From: Bubalus kerabau
Taxonomy: Eukaryota; Chordata; Mammalia; Artiodactyla; Bovidae
DNA length: 64,000 nt
Reading direction: 5' to 3'
Assembly: GCF_029407905.1 (NCBI RefSeq)
Contig: NC_073641.1
Span: 15,979,001-16,043,000 of the forward strand
This document shows positions 35,783-49,471 of this stretch, one piece after another. The notes beneath the pieces were generated by a model. That model saw nothing but the letters and a program-made list of their open reading frames with translations. It searched no databases and was not told where the DNA came from. The position numbers and the translations under genes are program-made. Numbering within the stretch: the first letter of the stretch is position 1; each line of letters begins with the position of its first letter.

Positions 35783-36329
35783 CATGGGCTTTAGAAATTG
35801 AAAAAAATTATGTTGAAGAGAATTCACAAGAATTCAACCAGGCATGTATATATTGAGAAAGCTATATAATATATTGTACAAAAACAGATAATCTTAAATA
35901 GAAATCTTTTAAGAAATCAATATTTTTTAGAGATATATGTTGAAGTATATGTGATTCAAGTAGCAGGACATCTGAGATTTGCTTGTTAAAGAAGAAGAAA
36001 AGAAAAAGATGAAACAAAAATAATAACATTTTGAATTTTGTAATCTTAATGATATGTGGCTGGGATTCATTATGCTACTCTACTATTATATATGTCTGAT
36101 TTTTTTCACAAAAAATGAACAGGTTTTGCAATCATAAAACTTTTAGATTTGACTTAACTCATTTATTAATTAATAGCAATTGAGTGAACTATAATTCTAA
36201 TTTTGGAAGAATTGTTGAAAGTTGTATTGAAAGCTGCAGGGATATATAAGTCTTGCTTTTGGAAATCAGTATCAATATTTGGTCTGCAGTAGAGATATAC
36301 TTTTTAAAGAAGATTGGTTAGGAGATGAA

Positions 36330-36590
36330 TTTTTTTTTAATTTAATTTAATTTTATTTTTAAACTTTACATAATTGTATTAGTTTTGCCAAATATCAAAA
36401 TGAATCCACCACAGGTATACATGTGTTCCCCATCCTGAACCCTCCTCCCTCCTCCCTCCCCATTCCATCCCTCTGGGTCGTCCCAGTGCACCAGCCCCAA
36501 GCATCCAGTATCGTGCATCGAACCTGGACTGGCAACTCGTTTCATACATGATATTTTACATGTTTCAATGCCATTCTCCCAAATCTTCCC
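36330..36590 (-). repeat. L1_BT-type 3' end
   Basis: T-rich tail, TTTAAACTTTACATAATTGT, TTTGCCAAATATCAAAATGA, CTCCTCCCTCCTCCCTCCCC, ending CATTCTCCCAAATCTTCCC. It looks little diverged, so it is one of the younger L1 tails here. Strongly 5' truncated. Confidence 0.88.
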
Positions 36591-36716
36591 AAGGAAAAAT
36601 GTAGCAAGACTTCAGGATAAAACTGTAAATTAGATTACTTTTGTTAGGAAGCTATTATTATTGTTCTCTTTATTCAAACTTCCCCTCTCCTGCTGCAAAT
36701 ACCTACGTATCTTTAA

Positions 36717-37079
36717 TTTTATTTTTTTTATACTTTTATTTATTTATTTTTGACTATGCTTGGTTTTCGTTGCTGCATGTGGGCTTTTTCTCTAGTTGTG
36801 GTGAGTAAGGGCTGCTCTCTAGTTGTGCTGGGGTCTCTCATCGCAGTGCCTTCTCTTGTTGCACATCTTAAGTTCTAGGGCTCACGGGCTTCAGTAATTG
36901 TGGCGTGCAGGCTCAGTAGTGGCAGCTTCTGGACTCTAGAGCACAGGCTCAATAGTTGTGGTGCATGGGCTTAATTGCTCTGTGGCATGTGAGATCTTCC
37001 CTGACCAGGGATCGAACCTGTGTCTCCTGTATTGCCAGGCAGATTCTTTACCAATGAGCCACCATGGAAACCCCCTAAA
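36717..37079 (-). repeat. CHR-type SINE
   Basis: T-rich tail, GTTTTCGTTGCTGCATGTGG, CTAGTTGTGCTGGGGTCTCT, CCTGACCAGGGATCGAACCT, ending GAGCCACCATGGAAACCCCC. A 9-bp target duplication TATCTTTAA lies at 36708-36716 and 37080-37088. Confidence 0.9.
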
Positions 37080-37189
37080 TATCTTTAAATGTTTGATCAG
37101 TGCTGTGCTTTTTTTTTCTTTTTTTGGTGGATATATAATATATGAAGACTTTATTTTTTCTTTATATATATATATTTTACTTTTTGTTT

Positions 37190-37385
37190 CATATTGGAGT
37201 ATACTTGATTAAAAATGTTATGATAGTTTCAGGTGTACAGCAAAGTGATTGAGTTATACATATACATATGACTATTCTTTTTCAAATTCTTTTCCAGTTT
37301 AGGTTGTTACATAATGAGCTCAATTCCCTGTGCTACACAGTAGGTCTTTGTTGGTTATCCATTTTAAATGTAGCAATGTGTACAA
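37190..37385 (-). repeat. L1 3' end
   Basis: TTTCAGGTGTACAGCAAAGT, GATTGAGTTATACATATACA, GGTTATCCATTTTAAATGTA, antisense of the 3' end of L1. Confidence 0.82.
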
Positions 37386-37559
37386 GTGTTGTGTTTTCTT
37401 GATAGAAGGCTAATAATAAACATACACTAAGGTAGTTGGTACTTGAATGCCTTTGTCTAATTTTGGTATCAGAGTAGTGTTAGTCTTATAAAATGAGTTA
37501 AGTATTCTGTTTTTTCGAAGTGTTTGCTTTCCCATAAGTAAGTTTTAAAATGGTTAGGT

Positions 37560-38790
37560 ATACTTTGTATACAATAAATATGCATCCATTTTGTGTACAG
37601 TTTGATGAATTTTGACAAATGTATGTAACCATGTACCCATCACCGCAATCATGATATCAACATGAATATTACCTGAGAAAAGTCCCTCTGCTCCCTTTTA
37701 CAGTCAGTCTCCACACTCCTACAGCTTTCCTTGGGCCCAGACAACCACAGATCTAGTTTCTATCTTTATAGATTAAACTTGTGTTTCCTGTAGTTTCCTG
37801 TAGTTTTAAGTAGACTCATGTAGTGGGTACCCGTTTGTGACTAGCTTTCTTCCCTCAGCACAGGTTTTGAGATTCATTTCATGTTGTTGTGTATATAGAT
37901 AGTTCTTTTTTTTGTGAAGAATATTCCATATCATAATAGCATACATCACATTTTAGGCTATTTCTCGTCTGGAGCTATTTTTTTTTTTTAATTTATTTTT
38001 TTTAATTAATTTTATTTTATTTTTAAACTTTACATAATTGTATTAGTTTTGCCAAGTATCAAAATGAATCCACCACAGGTAGATTTGGTGTATAAGAATT
38101 TGTTTGGACATAATTGTTTCATTTCTTGTGAGTAGTCCTGCTGGTAGAATGGTATATGTTAGTTTCACTTTATAATAAACAAACTCTAATTCAAAATGGC
38201 TATTTTGCGTTCCTGCTAGCAATCTATGGGAGTTCTAGTTACTTCAGATCCTTGCTGACATTTATTATGTCTTTTTGATTTATCCATTACACATTTTAGT
38301 GTTATCTCATTGTGGCTTTAGGTAGTTAATTATCTATTTTCTGATAAACAGTGATGATAAACATCTTTTCATGTGCATATTTGTTATTTATTATCTTCTG
38401 AAATGGCTACTCAAATTCTTTTCCCATTTGGAAAAAAAAAAAACTGAGGTGTTTCTTATTGAGCTGCAAGAATTCTCAATATATTCTGGATAAAAGTCTA
38501 TCATATATATGCAATGTGAATATTCTCTCTAAGTCTTTTGCTTGTCATTCATTTTTTAATGATGTCTTGTGAAAAGTAGAATTTTAAAATTTTGATGAAA
38601 TCTTATTTATATTTTTTGTATGGTTTGTATTTTTGTGTCCTAAGAAATCTTTGTCTACTTCAAGATTGTGAAGATTTTCTTCAATATTTTTGTCTCAGTT
38701 TTACACTTTTAGCTTTTATATTAAGATCTATAATGTACTTTGAGTTAACTTTTTTTGTATAATGTGAAGTAAGGGTTGAAATTCCTCTTC
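37560..38790 (-). repeat. Old L1 (L1M-type) 3' portion
   Basis: TTTGATGAATTTTGACAAAT, ACCATGTACCCATCACCGCA, TGCTGGTAGAATGGTATATG, TATTCTCTCTAAGTCTTTTG: antisense of the 3' part of an older L1. It is interrupted by an L1_BT-type fragment at about 37977-38080. Confidence 0.78.
37977..38080 (-). repeat. L1_BT-type tail nested in an older L1
   Basis: A T run, then TTATTTTTAAACTTTACATA, GTATTAGTTTTGCCAAGTAT and GAATCCACCACAGGT. Same tail as at 36330, truncated to about 100 bp. Confidence 0.82.
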
Positions 38791-39244
38791 TTCCTCATAT
38801 GAAGATCCAGTTATTTCAGTTCAATTTGTCAAAAAAATGTTGGTTTGTAGCTTTCTTTAAATTTCTTTGACTAGTTTTGGTATCAGAATGAAGTTAGTCT
38901 TATAAATTGAATTAAGAAGTGTTCTGTTTTCTAGAAGTTTGTGTACGTAAGTTTGATATTATTTCATTTTTAATGTTTAATAGACTTTATCAATGAAGCC
39001 ATCTGAGCCTGGAATTTCATTTGTAGGACTATTATTAATAATTTAATTTTTAAATTAGATGTGAGATAACATATTTGTTTAAATCTTTGAGTCTTTTTTT
39101 GGGGGGGTTAACTTTGTCTTTCAACACATTTGACTATTTCAGCAAAATTACCAATTTTGTTTTACAGTTATTCTTATTATTGTCTCTTTTAATGTCTATA
39201 ATATAAATAATGACATTTCATCATTTACTCTTGATATTTGTAAT

Positions 39245-40530
39245 TTGTGTTTTCTCCTTTTTTTCCAGCTTTATTGAGATATAATTGACATATAACATTG
39301 TATAAGTTTAAGGTGTACAGCGTGGTGATTTGATACACATATATATTACGAAATGATTACCATGATAAGGTTAGTTAACAGATCCAGCACATCATTATAA
39401 TTGCTTCTTTGTGTGGGTATGGTGAGAATATTTAAGACTGATTCTGTTAGCACGTTTCAAGTATACAATACAGTGCTTACATGCATGCTAAGTTGCTTCA
39501 GTCGTGTCCAACTCTGTGCGATCCTATCTGTGGACTGTAGCCCACCAGTCTCCTCTGTCCATGGAAGTCTCCAGGCAAGAATACTGGAGTGGGTTGCCAT
39601 GCCACCTCCAGGAGATCTTCCCAACACAAAGATCAAACCTGTGTCTCCTGCATCTCCTGCATTGCAGGCAGATTCTTTACTGCTGAGCCACAAGGGAAGC
39701 CCATACAATACAGTATTATTAACTATAGTCAGCCATGCTTTCCTGAGACCCCCCAGAACTTATTCATCTCATAACTGGAAGTTTGTACACTTTGAACAAC
39801 ATCTTCCCATTTCTCCCAGACCCCAATCCCCTGACAATCACCAGTCTACTCTGTATGAGTTCAGCTTTTTTAGATTCCACATATATTGTGAGATCAAACA
39901 GTATTTGTCTTTATCTGACTTATTTCACTTATCATAATGCCCCAAGTTTCATCCATGTTGCAAATATTTTCTTCCTTTCATAGAGTCCCTTTTATTTTGT
40001 TGATTGTTTCTTTTGCTGTACAGAAGGGAATGGCAGGATTTCCTTTTTAATGACTGAATAATATTCCACTGTGTGAGAGGGGATGTGTATCACATTTCCT
40101 TTATCCATTCATTCATTGGTGGATCCTTGGTATGCTTTCATATGTTGGCTATTGTGAGTAATACTCCAATGAAGATGAGAGTTTAGGTATCTATTTGCAA
40201 TAGCGATTTTATTTCTTTTGACTACGTATCCAGAAGTGGGATGGCTGGATCATATGATAGTTCTATGTTCAATTTTTTTGAGAAAACTTAATACTATTTT
40301 CCATAGTGGCTATACCAATTTACATTCTCACAACAGTGCAAAGTAGTTCCCTTTTCTCCACATCCTTGCCAGCACTTGTAATCTCTTATTAGCCATTCTA
40401 ACAGATATAAAATTATATGTCATTGTGGTTTTGATTTTCCCAGGTGATTAGTGATGTGAGCATCTTCTCAAGTACTTGTTGGCCCTCTGTATGTCTCTTC
40501 TTTGGATCTAGTTGATAGTGCTGTTCAGGT
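39245..40530 (-). repeat. Old L1 3' portion interrupted by Bov-tA
   Basis: GCTTTATTGAGATATAATTG, GGTGTACAGCGTGGTGATTT, GAACTTATTCATCTCATAAC, AGAAGTGGGATGGCTGGATC, ACATCCTTGCCAGCACTTGT. Antisense L1, split at 39475-39702 by a SINE. Confidence 0.82.
39475..39702 (-). repeat. Bov-tA SINE in an old L1
   Basis: CATGCTAAGTTGCTTCAGTC to GAGCCACAAGGGAAGCCC. Perfect 12-bp target duplication ATACAATACAGT at 39463-39474 and 39703-39714. The 178-codon plus-strand open frame at 39401-39937 is a read-through of SINE and L1, not a gene. Confidence 0.93.
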
Positions 40531-42050
40531 CAACTGTATCCTTACTGATTTTTTATTCCTGTTTGATCTATCAGTTATTGGGAAAGGGATGTTTAAGTCT
40601 CCAATTATAGTGATGGATTTGTGTATACTTTTGTATCAGTTGTGACTCACATTGTATCAGTTTTGACTCAAATGTTTGACACTATTGTTAAATGCATACA
40701 TTCTTGTTAAGTTTTTTGTCTCCTTAGAGAAATGACCTCTAAATTACTATTTAATATTTTTATCCTGAGAATTTCTCCTTTCTGAAGTGTTCTTTGTCTA
40801 AAATTAATATAGCTGCTCCAGTTTTCTCTTGATTCATGTGAGCAAGGTTAATTTGTGTATGTCCATCCCTTTAGCTTCACTGGGTCTTTATATTTATAGT
40901 GGATTTCTTAAATTCAGTATATAATTGGTTCTTATATCTTTATTCATCTTGAGAGTTTCTCTCTTTTAATTGATGTATTTAAACCATTTATATTTAAAGT
41001 GATTATCAATATAGTTGAATTAATATCTACTATTTTTGTAACTTTTCTCTTTGTTGCGGTTTGTTTCTTTTCCTTATCTTTTTCTCCTTTCTCTGGTTTT
41101 AATTGAGCATTTTACATGGTTTCAATTTAACTCTTCTCATAGCTTATCAGTTATGCTTCCTTTAAAAATTTTAATGGTTTCTCTTAAGTTTTAGCACAAA
41201 AATTTTATATAAAATTTATATATATATATTTATTTTTAATTAATTAATTTATTTAGTTTTCCTTTTCCCTGAAGCACTTCTTTTAACATTTCTTTCAGTA
41301 CAGGTCTACTGATAATAGCTTCCTTCAGTTTTTGTTTGAGAAAGTATTTATCCTTCAGAGCTTTTGAAGAATAATTTTACTGGATATAGAATTTGCATGA
41401 TGTCTGATGAAAAATTGCTGCTATTCCTATCCTTGTACTCTACAAGATATTTCTTCTAAGATTTTGTGTCTTTTGTCTTCTTCAATTTGAGTCAATATAA
41501 GTAGATATTGATTTTTTAAAAATATTTATCCTGTTTGATAGTCTCTGAACTTCCTGAGTCTGTTGTTGGTATCAGTTCATTTTGGAAAATGCTTGGTCAT
41601 TACTTCAAACATGTATTCGACTGTAGTCTTTCTTTATTCTATTTCTGGTATTTACATTACATACATATAATACCTTCAGATATTGTTCCACAGTTCATGG
41701 ATGTTTTATTCTGTTTTGGGTGGGGGGCATCTTTTTCATTCTTCTTTCTCTCTGCATTTCAATTTTGGCAGGTTCTGTTGAGCTGTCATCAGGCTCACTG
41801 ATTATTTCCTCAGTTAGTCTGGTCTACTTATGAGATCATCAAAGGAATTCTACATTTCTATTACACTGGTTTTGGTTTCTAGATTTTCTTTTGATTTTTT
41901 TTTAGAGTTTCATCTTTCTGCCTGTTACCTATCTTTTCTTCTATATTGGCTACTTTTTTCATTAGAGCCCTTAAATATTAATTATAATTATCTTTAATTC
42001 CCATTTTGTTAGTTCCAAAATTTGTATATTATCTGAGTCTAGTTTTGATG
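40531..42050 (-). repeat. L1M/HAL1-like remnant
   Basis: AAGTCTCCAATTATAGTGAT, TAGCTGCTCCAGTTTTCTCT, AGAATAATTTTACTGGATAT and TTACATTACATACATATAAT recall the antisense of the ORF region of old L1 or HAL1. Extent is approximate. An AT-repeat (TATATATATATTTATTTTTA) sits at about 41215. Confidence 0.6.
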
Positions 42051-42884
42051 ATTATTTTTTCCATTTTGACTGTGTTTCAGCATGACTTGCCATTGTTTAT
42101 TTAAAGCCGGACATGATGTATTGGGTAATAGGGACTGAGGTAAATAGTACTTTAATGTGAGGTAATAGGCATTCTGTCAATAATTGTTAATGAATGATTG
42201 AATGATAAATGTTCATATTACAAGGTCTAACTCTAAAATGAATGTTGTGGTTCCTTTAAGGTTTTACACCCTTTGGGAAAAGCAATGAACTTTTTTTTTT
42301 TCTAACATGGAAATATTTTTTTTCAATGGAAGATGACAAACATTTTACTCTGTCAGTTGATTAAGCTTTAGAGCTGTATGGTGCCATTGTTATTTACCTA
42401 AACTAGTAATACCATGTATGGTATAATATACCTGTTTCTTCCTATGTGTATTAGATTTTATGAATCTACTATAAAATTTATATATATTTCAAATTAGAAC
42501 ATATTGCTATTATTATTAAAATACTACTCCATAACTGTCAGGGCTAGGAAGAAGCCAAAATTATGTTAACTGCCTGTCTACATATGCATACATGCACATA
42601 TGTACACATACATATATATATGTTATATATGTTAATACAATATGTATTTTAATATATAGGCTGTCACATATGCAGACATACTCCCAATAATAGCTAAAAC
42701 AATGATAGTAACATTAAGATTTTTTAAGAAAAGTTCTTACAATTCTAACAAATTGAATTATTTCAATGATTAAATCTTTGCTATGACATGTAGTAATACA
42801 AAAAGTAGGTAAAACCAATCAGGTAATTACTGAATTAAATGTCTAGAATTATAGGACAGAATAGGTGTATGTATGTGTATGTGT

Positions 42885-42962
42885 GATTCATTTTGATATT
42901 TGGCAAAACTAATACAGTTATGTAAAGTTTAAAAATAAAATAAAATTTAAAAAAAAAAAAAG
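42885..42962 (+). repeat. L1_BT-type 3' tail
   Basis: TTCATTTTGATATTTGGCAA then AACTAATACAGTTATGTAAA and an A-rich tail of (AATAAAATAA) type. This is the forward copy of the tail seen in reverse at 36330 and 37977. Confidence 0.82.
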
Positions 42963-44354
42963 AAAGAAAATCTTGAAGTAATAAAAAAAAAAAAGTAAAC
43001 CTACTGAAGTAGAATTCAGTCACTGTCAACTTTAAGAACTTTGATAAGGCAGTCTCTTCATTTTGCAAGAAAAACAAAGAATGAATTTGTAGACAGACAC
43101 GATTGTACTAATTGGTTGACATAAATTTCAGCTGCCATAAACGAATTCAGTTACATTTTGCTCATAGTACATGGAAGATTATAACAACAAAGGTGTCCTT
43201 GTTTCAGCTACCTTCCCTATCTTTGCCATGGTTTTCTGTCTTCCCTACCTTTCACTGCACATGCACACAAGCAAATGCACCTACATGTGCACACCTTGCC
43301 CCAAATCTTAGTATGTCTCAAATAGCTTGTTTGCTCTGACCCCTAGCTTCTTCGCAGTTAATGAAAGGAAAAAAGTGTGAAGTAGAAGTAGAAAAGATGC
43401 AAATGCATTATAGTGGTATCATTGGCTTTAGAAATCTAACTTTCAACTCAGAAATGTTTATACTAAATGTGAACATTGCTTTCTACACATGTGGAAAGAG
43501 TCTAGGTCCTAGATTCTTTTAGGCACCTCGCTTGTTAAATATCTTCCTAAATAAGTTCAGAATCTTGAGTTCACTTAGTTTAGTAAATTGTATATAAAGC
43601 CCAAAAGTAGAAGTGAATTCCAAACTCTGTTTTAGAAAACACATGAACAAATGGTAATAGCTATCCTAGTGGGTAGCTGTTAAATCTAAAAATGTTTGCC
43701 AGATGTGGGTAGAGAAGTTTCTGAATACATCCCTTAAATTTCATCTTTGCTTTTTTATAACAAGTGATTCGTAGCCAAGATCAGTTATGACTAAGAACAG
43801 ATCAAAGAGAATAAATGGAAAATAATTGTAAAGAAAGATGTCCCTTTGTTCCTTTGTATTTTTCTGCTACAATAAGAAGACGTAGTTTTGAGATTTTATA
43901 ATTGTCACAATTTAGACTATAATTATTTCATCACTTTCTGAAGAGAAATTTAATCATATTGAAAATGTTAGGAAACTATTCTTTTTGTAGTTGTAAATGT
44001 GTTATATTTTTGAAGAACTGAGTAGTCATCTACTTATTTTAGTGAAGAATTTATATTTAATAAAATGAAAGGCAGAGTTTAAAGTACCATGGTTTTCTAA
44101 AAAGAACAATGATGTTAATATATTAGCAACATGGCAAAATTAACTGCTTAGACAAAAAATTGAATTAAGCATTTTAAGATTTTCCTTAGCTATATAGATT
44201 TTCTGTTAGGTTTGAAAACATCTGTTTTGATTTTTAGAAGAAATCCTGACAATGCGTATTAAATTTTTACTCAGCAGTCTATATTTACGCTTTTTCATTT
44301 TTACAAATCTTCCAAAAGAACCAGTATTAATTGTGTACCAGAATCAAAAGTAAA
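42963..44354. other. Intronic sequence with no recognised feature
   Basis: AT-rich unique-looking DNA. The open frame at 43112-43339 matches nothing that I recognise. Confidence 0.45.
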
Positions 44355-44567
44355 TTGTTATTTTGTGTTACAAGAGATGCATGTTCGATCCCTGGGTTGA
44401 GAAGATGCCCTGGAGTAGGAAATGGCAGCCTGCCAGTAGGAATGGCAGCCTCCAATATTCTTGCCTAGAAAATTCCATGGACAGAGGAGTCTGGTGGGCT
44501 AGAGTCTGTAGGGTCACAAAAAGTCAGACAGGATTGAGCACACGCACACACACACACACACACACAC
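44355..44567 (+). repeat. Bov-tA SINE with (CA)n tail
   Basis: GCATGTTCGATCCCTGGGTT to GACAGGATTGAGCACACGCA, 5' truncated, with an internal local duplication around GGAATGGCAGCC, followed by a CA microsatellite (44539-44567). Confidence 0.88.
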
Positions 44568-46399
44568 GTTGTATTACTTTTGCAGTGTTAAATGGTCATA
44601 TAATATATGGTGAAATGACATAAAATGTAATCACAAATGAGCTGCCTCATATATATCTTAAAACATAAGACATTCTTTCCTAAGATATATCTCTTTGTAT
44701 CTGTCTATCATAGAAAGGGGAAGTTTAAATATAGTTTCAAATGAAAAAATATCATTTGCATAGAAAACTATGTACTTATATTTGAGAAAAGCATGTGTAA
44801 CAATAGATTAATATGTATGATAGACTCCTCAGTTACAGAAACTTAATGAGTAACCTTTATTGCATATCTCTTGGTCTCTATATAGCAACCACCTTGTCTC
44901 TGACTGATGATGCCATTTATTTTGACCTGAAACCTGCCCTCTAGCCCATTTATTACTGCTTATATGATAGTACGTACTTTCAGTATATTATTCACCATCA
45001 AGGGATGTATAAACGTATGATACTTCACAAATTATGTCTGTTATGGTTCACAGTTGATCAGTATGTACTCTCTCATTGATGTACAATTTATTTGATTCCA
45101 GAGATTTACTGAGCAGCTGCTATATTTACCAAATATATAATGTATAATGGATACATTGATAACGAAAACAGTCTTCTCTTTTGAAGGAACATGTCTTTTT
45201 ATCACTGTCTCTTTTCCTCTTTTCCTTGGTCAGTTTTCCAACTCTTGATTGTGTCAAGAACATCTTCTAACTCGCTCTTTTTTTTGTATTCTTTTTTTCT
45301 TTCATGATAATACTAAGACTTTTTTTGTTGTTTCCTCTGATTGTACAAAAACAGTGTTGAGTATGTACTGGCACTTTAGCTTGAAATAGGCAACCATGCT
45401 AATAGTCATTGTATTTGTTACCATCACTCCAGTTTCACTTAAAAATATCTTTGATGAAGCAGAAGAACTACTAATTTTATTAAATCATGACCCTTAAGTG
45501 CATGTCTTTTAACAAATCATCTGTTTCACAAAATGGGAAGTATGTAAACCTCCTTTTGCTTCATGTCTTAGTCTGTTGGATGTTGTAATGAAAAGCGCTT
45601 GTGCAGTTGTTTGAGATGAACTAGCTGCTTTTTCCTGGAACACAATTTTTATTTAAAAGAACAAATGAAAAACTATGGGTGGTTAGCAGAAATTCACTTG
45701 AAAAATGAACAAAAGAGCTTACTATTCAAGGAAAACAACCAATCTTGTTTGTTGCCAATGATAAAATTTGAACATTTTTGAGCAAAAATTCAAATTTAAT
45801 AAAAGTTCTGTCACTGTGAGCCTGACAGCTTCCTAATACTTAAAGACTTTCCCAGTGAGATTGGTGATAATTGATGAAACAGGATACAAAGAGATCATTG
45901 ATAACGGTTTCAGAATCTGCATTGCAACTAAACTTTTTAAGAAATTTCTAGTTGTCAAGTTTTATTGTAGAATCAAAAAACACTACCATTATCTGAAAGG
46001 ACTAATGAAAATACTCTTTCCTTTTCTAACTATATGTTAATGTAAGGCCAGATTTTCACCATATACTTCACCAAACCAAAAGACTACAATAGATTGAATG
46101 AAGAATCAAATATGTGAATCCAGTTGTCTTCTAATAAGCCAAATACTAAAGAGATTAACAAAAATATAATTAAACAATGCTGTTATTCTCCGTGACATTC
46201 TTCTGTTTTAGAAGATTTTTAAAATTAAAGTGGTTATTTATGTTAGCATGTATTGAGTTATTAATGAATCTAATCATTTCATTATTAAAATGAATTAATA
46301 ACTTTAAATTTTTTCTCAGTTTTAATTTTTATTATGATAAATATCACTACACACAACCTCATAAACAAAAGGTCTTTGGGGTCATTGATAATTGTAAGA
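44568..46399. other. Intronic sequence with no recognised feature
   Basis: AT-rich; no repeat, exon or RNA gene recognised. Confidence 0.45.
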
Positions 46400-46970
46400 G
46401 TGTAAAGGATACCAAAAATTTAAGAAGCTGTTGTAGAGATATTCTTACATATGTGACCAGGATATTTAAGAATCCTCATAGCAGCATTGTCCATAGTAGC
46501 CCCATATCAGGAACTACAGCAAATTCTTCATCATTGAATGGATAATTAAATGGTGTATTTACAGTGGAAATCTATATAGCAGTGAAAATGAATGGTGTGT
46601 GTAGCTAGACAGCTCAGCCGAAATGATGCTTTCTAACAGATTGTTGAATAAAAGAAGCAAGTTATAAAAGAATATGTGTACTGTGATTCCACTTGTGTAG
46701 ATTTCAAAGCCAGGCAGAGTTAACATATATTGTTTAGAGTTGCATAGGGAATGATTACCCCAGAAGTCAGGATAATGGTTCTCTCTCAGGGTAAAAAGAA
46801 GGATATAACTGTTAAGGTGAGTACAGGAGACAAGTTCTTATTATTCTGAAAATGTGGGTTTCTTAAATTCGGTGGAGATATCATGGATGTTTGCTTTATA
46901 ATTTATGTATAATATATGTTTTATTCCCTCATATCATATATTATGAACATAAGAGAATAAAATTAACCTC
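46400..46970 (+). repeat. Old L1 (L1M-type) 3' end
   Basis: AATCCTCATAGCAGCATTGT, CCATAGTAGCCCCATATCAG, TTGAATGGATAATTAAATGG, ACTGTGATTCCACTTGTGTA, GAAGTCAGGATAATGGTTCT follow the 3' end of old L1 in sense. Confidence 0.75.
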
Positions 46971-47149
46971 TCCAGAAAAATAAAACAACAAACAAGAAAA
47001 TATGATTAAGAAATATGATAAGGGAGTTAATCTGACTGGTGACTAATTTCACATGCGTTGTATATATTGCCTGCTATAAAACTCAGAGTCAATAAACCAT
47101 CACACCTTTACATTATTTTTAAACAAAGCTGAAGTTTATCTTGAAGCAG

Positions 47150-48500
47150 TTGTTATAAGAATAATTCATAAGACCTCTGTTTCTTGCGGTCTTATTCAAA
47201 ACGACTTTATACTCAGTTTGGCTGGATGCAAGACTTTTCCTAGGCACTTTTCCTATTGTGTGCTTGTGTTAAATGTCACCATGGAGAAATCTGAGGTTAA
47301 TCTGATTATTTTACTATTACAGGTAATTTGTTCTTTTGCCCTGTGTTGCCCCCAATATATTTCATTTTTGATGTCCAGTAATTTTACTAGGATGTGATGC
47401 AGTGTGGATGCACCTGTGTCAGTTTTTCCTAGGATGTAGAATAATTCACATTTGATTAAATTTGAGCCATTTTTATTTCTTGAAAGTTTTCTTGTACTTT
47501 TAAATCACTTTTCTTAGTGTTTATTATTTTGATTCTTCTCTTTGGGAATAATAGTGATACATGTATTGGATTCTTTTACTTTGATCCTTTTAAACTCTGC
47601 TCTTTTTACTTCTGTGAGGAGTATTTTTAGCAGTTGCCTGTTTTTCTTTTTGCTACCTCAGCATGGCCTTTTTCTTGTAATAGTTTTATTCTCCCCCTCC
47701 TCCATTTATTCCCTCTGATAGTTCATGTTTTCATCTCTTGTCTTACCATATCTTCCCTGATTACTTGTATCTCTACATTGAATTCTTATTTTTCTGAAAT
47801 GATGGCTTTGTTAAGTTTGGGTTCATATGTGTCCAATTTTTATCTTTTCTGTAGCAATATTTTTTTCTGCCAGATGTCCTTCATCTTCTACTTGTACTTT
47901 CCTATTCTTTTTTTTTCTTTTAAATATTTAATATATTTGTAGACACACTTCTTTTTCCTTTTGAACCACACATATTTGAATGAGTTTGATTTTTCTGGAT
48001 GAACTACTTGTAGAAGGTTATGTTGCAGAGGGACCAGAGCTACTTTGTCAACAGAAATGTATTAATGATATACAGTGTTGCATGACTGAAATTCTTTAAC
48101 CCTGTAATTTTTTTTTTTTTTGATAACTACTGGCAGGTAGAATCTCTCTTTCACCTTTTCTCACTGATAGACTGATTCCTACAAATATGGTTTGACTGAC
48201 TCCCTAGTCAGCCCCATCTACTCTACTGACAACTAGAATAAGGGTGTATATTCCAACAGTTTGCACCCTTATTCCAGCTGCTTATAAGAAAGTATTGTTG
48301 GTTCTGTCCCTCAGGTTGTTGCACTTAACTTCGGAGAACATGCTCTACTCGTTTTAGCTTAGATCAATTATTACTGTCCCCTCTGTGTGTCTTTCTTCAT
48401 TGCTCTTTGATTTTTCTGTCTTTAGTCATCCTTCCACATACATTATGACATGGTGGTTTATGGTTTTACAAGTTTTCTACTTTTCATTGAATGTGGAGTT
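47150..48500 (-). repeat. HAL1/L1M-like remnant
   Basis: TTGGCTGGATGCAAGACTTT, GGAGAAATCTGAGGTTAATC, TTACTAGGATGTGATGCAGT and the downstream T-rich part follow the antisense of the HAL1/L1 ORF1-like region. Right edge uncertain. The open frame at 47634-47942 is an antisense shadow. Confidence 0.6.
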
Positions 48501-48820
48501 TATGTTTCTTTTTTCCCATTTTTTTATTGCTTTTGAGTGATATATTAGAGGAAAAGGGAAAACTTTTTACGGGCAGTGTAGAAATAAGTGTCCTTTAAAC
48601 TTTTGAGATACAATAAGAAGTACTAAGATATGAGAAAGGGAATTCCTAGTCTTTCATTTGTATCGCCTGGGGGAGGTTGAGCTGAAAATGTTCATCAAAC
48701 AATTTATTTCCTGGGAAAGAAAGAAAGCAAAAAGCCTACTTTGTTATAATAGATTTTGTACTTCATTTTCTGAAAAGTTAAGAATAATAATTTTGGAGTA
48801 CTTTGGTTTCAGGATTACTT

Positions 48821-49010
48821 CAGTCAGTTCAGTCGCTCAGTTGTGTCCGACTCTTTGCGACCCCATGAATCACAGCACCCCAGGCCTCCCTGTCCATCAC
48901 CATCTCCTGGACTTCACTCAAACTCACGTCCATCGAGTCGGTGATGCCATCCAGCCATCTCATCCTCTGTCATCCCCTTTTCCTCCTGCCCCCAATCCCT
49001 CCCAGCATCA
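48821..49010 (-). mobile_element. BovB 3' fragment
   Basis: CAGTCAGTTCAGTCGCTCAG to CCCCCAATCCCTCCCAGCAT in reverse orientation, about 190 bp. A target duplication TCAGGATTACTT is seen at 48809-48820 and 49008-49019; its first bases may overlap BovB's own CATCAG. Confidence 0.92.
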
Positions 49011-49064
49011 GGATTACTTAGTTTAGCTTTCCATAATTGACTATGCTATCCTTGTTATTATTTA

Positions 49065-49172
49065 GTCACCAAGTCGTGTGACTCTTTGCAACCCTATGGC
49101 CTGTAGCCCACCAGCCTCCTCTGGCTGTGGAATTTCCCAGGCAAGAACACTGGAGTGGGTTGCTGTTTCCTA
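49065..49172 (-). repeat. Bov-A-type A-unit
   Basis: AGTCACCAAGTCGTGTGACT to GGAGTGGGTTGCTGTTTCC in reverse orientation, one unit only. Confidence 0.85.
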
Positions 49173-49471
49173 ATGATGTTATCCTAATAGAGTACAAACC
49201 TCTATCATTGGATTTGTGATTTGTTTTTGCCTTACTTATAAGCCAGTAAGTTAGCTTATTACTGTTGTGTGGATGCTAGCAAAAGGCATGAGTTTTTGGA
49301 TCAGGCACTTAAGCACAGCAAGTAGTATAAGCATATTTATTTTGTTTCCTTTTGGAAGGAACCCAAAATCCCACATGGGCAGCACAGTATGGCCTCAGAT
49401 AAATGCCACATAAGTAGTGGGTTTGTATCAAAACTGAGAAACAGTGAGCTTGGGAAATCTAATACTTCTAT

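Noticed and set aside
39401..39937. 178-codon plus-strand open frame, the longest in the window
   Set aside because: It runs from an old L1 through an inserted Bov-tA into L1 again. No protein family is visible.
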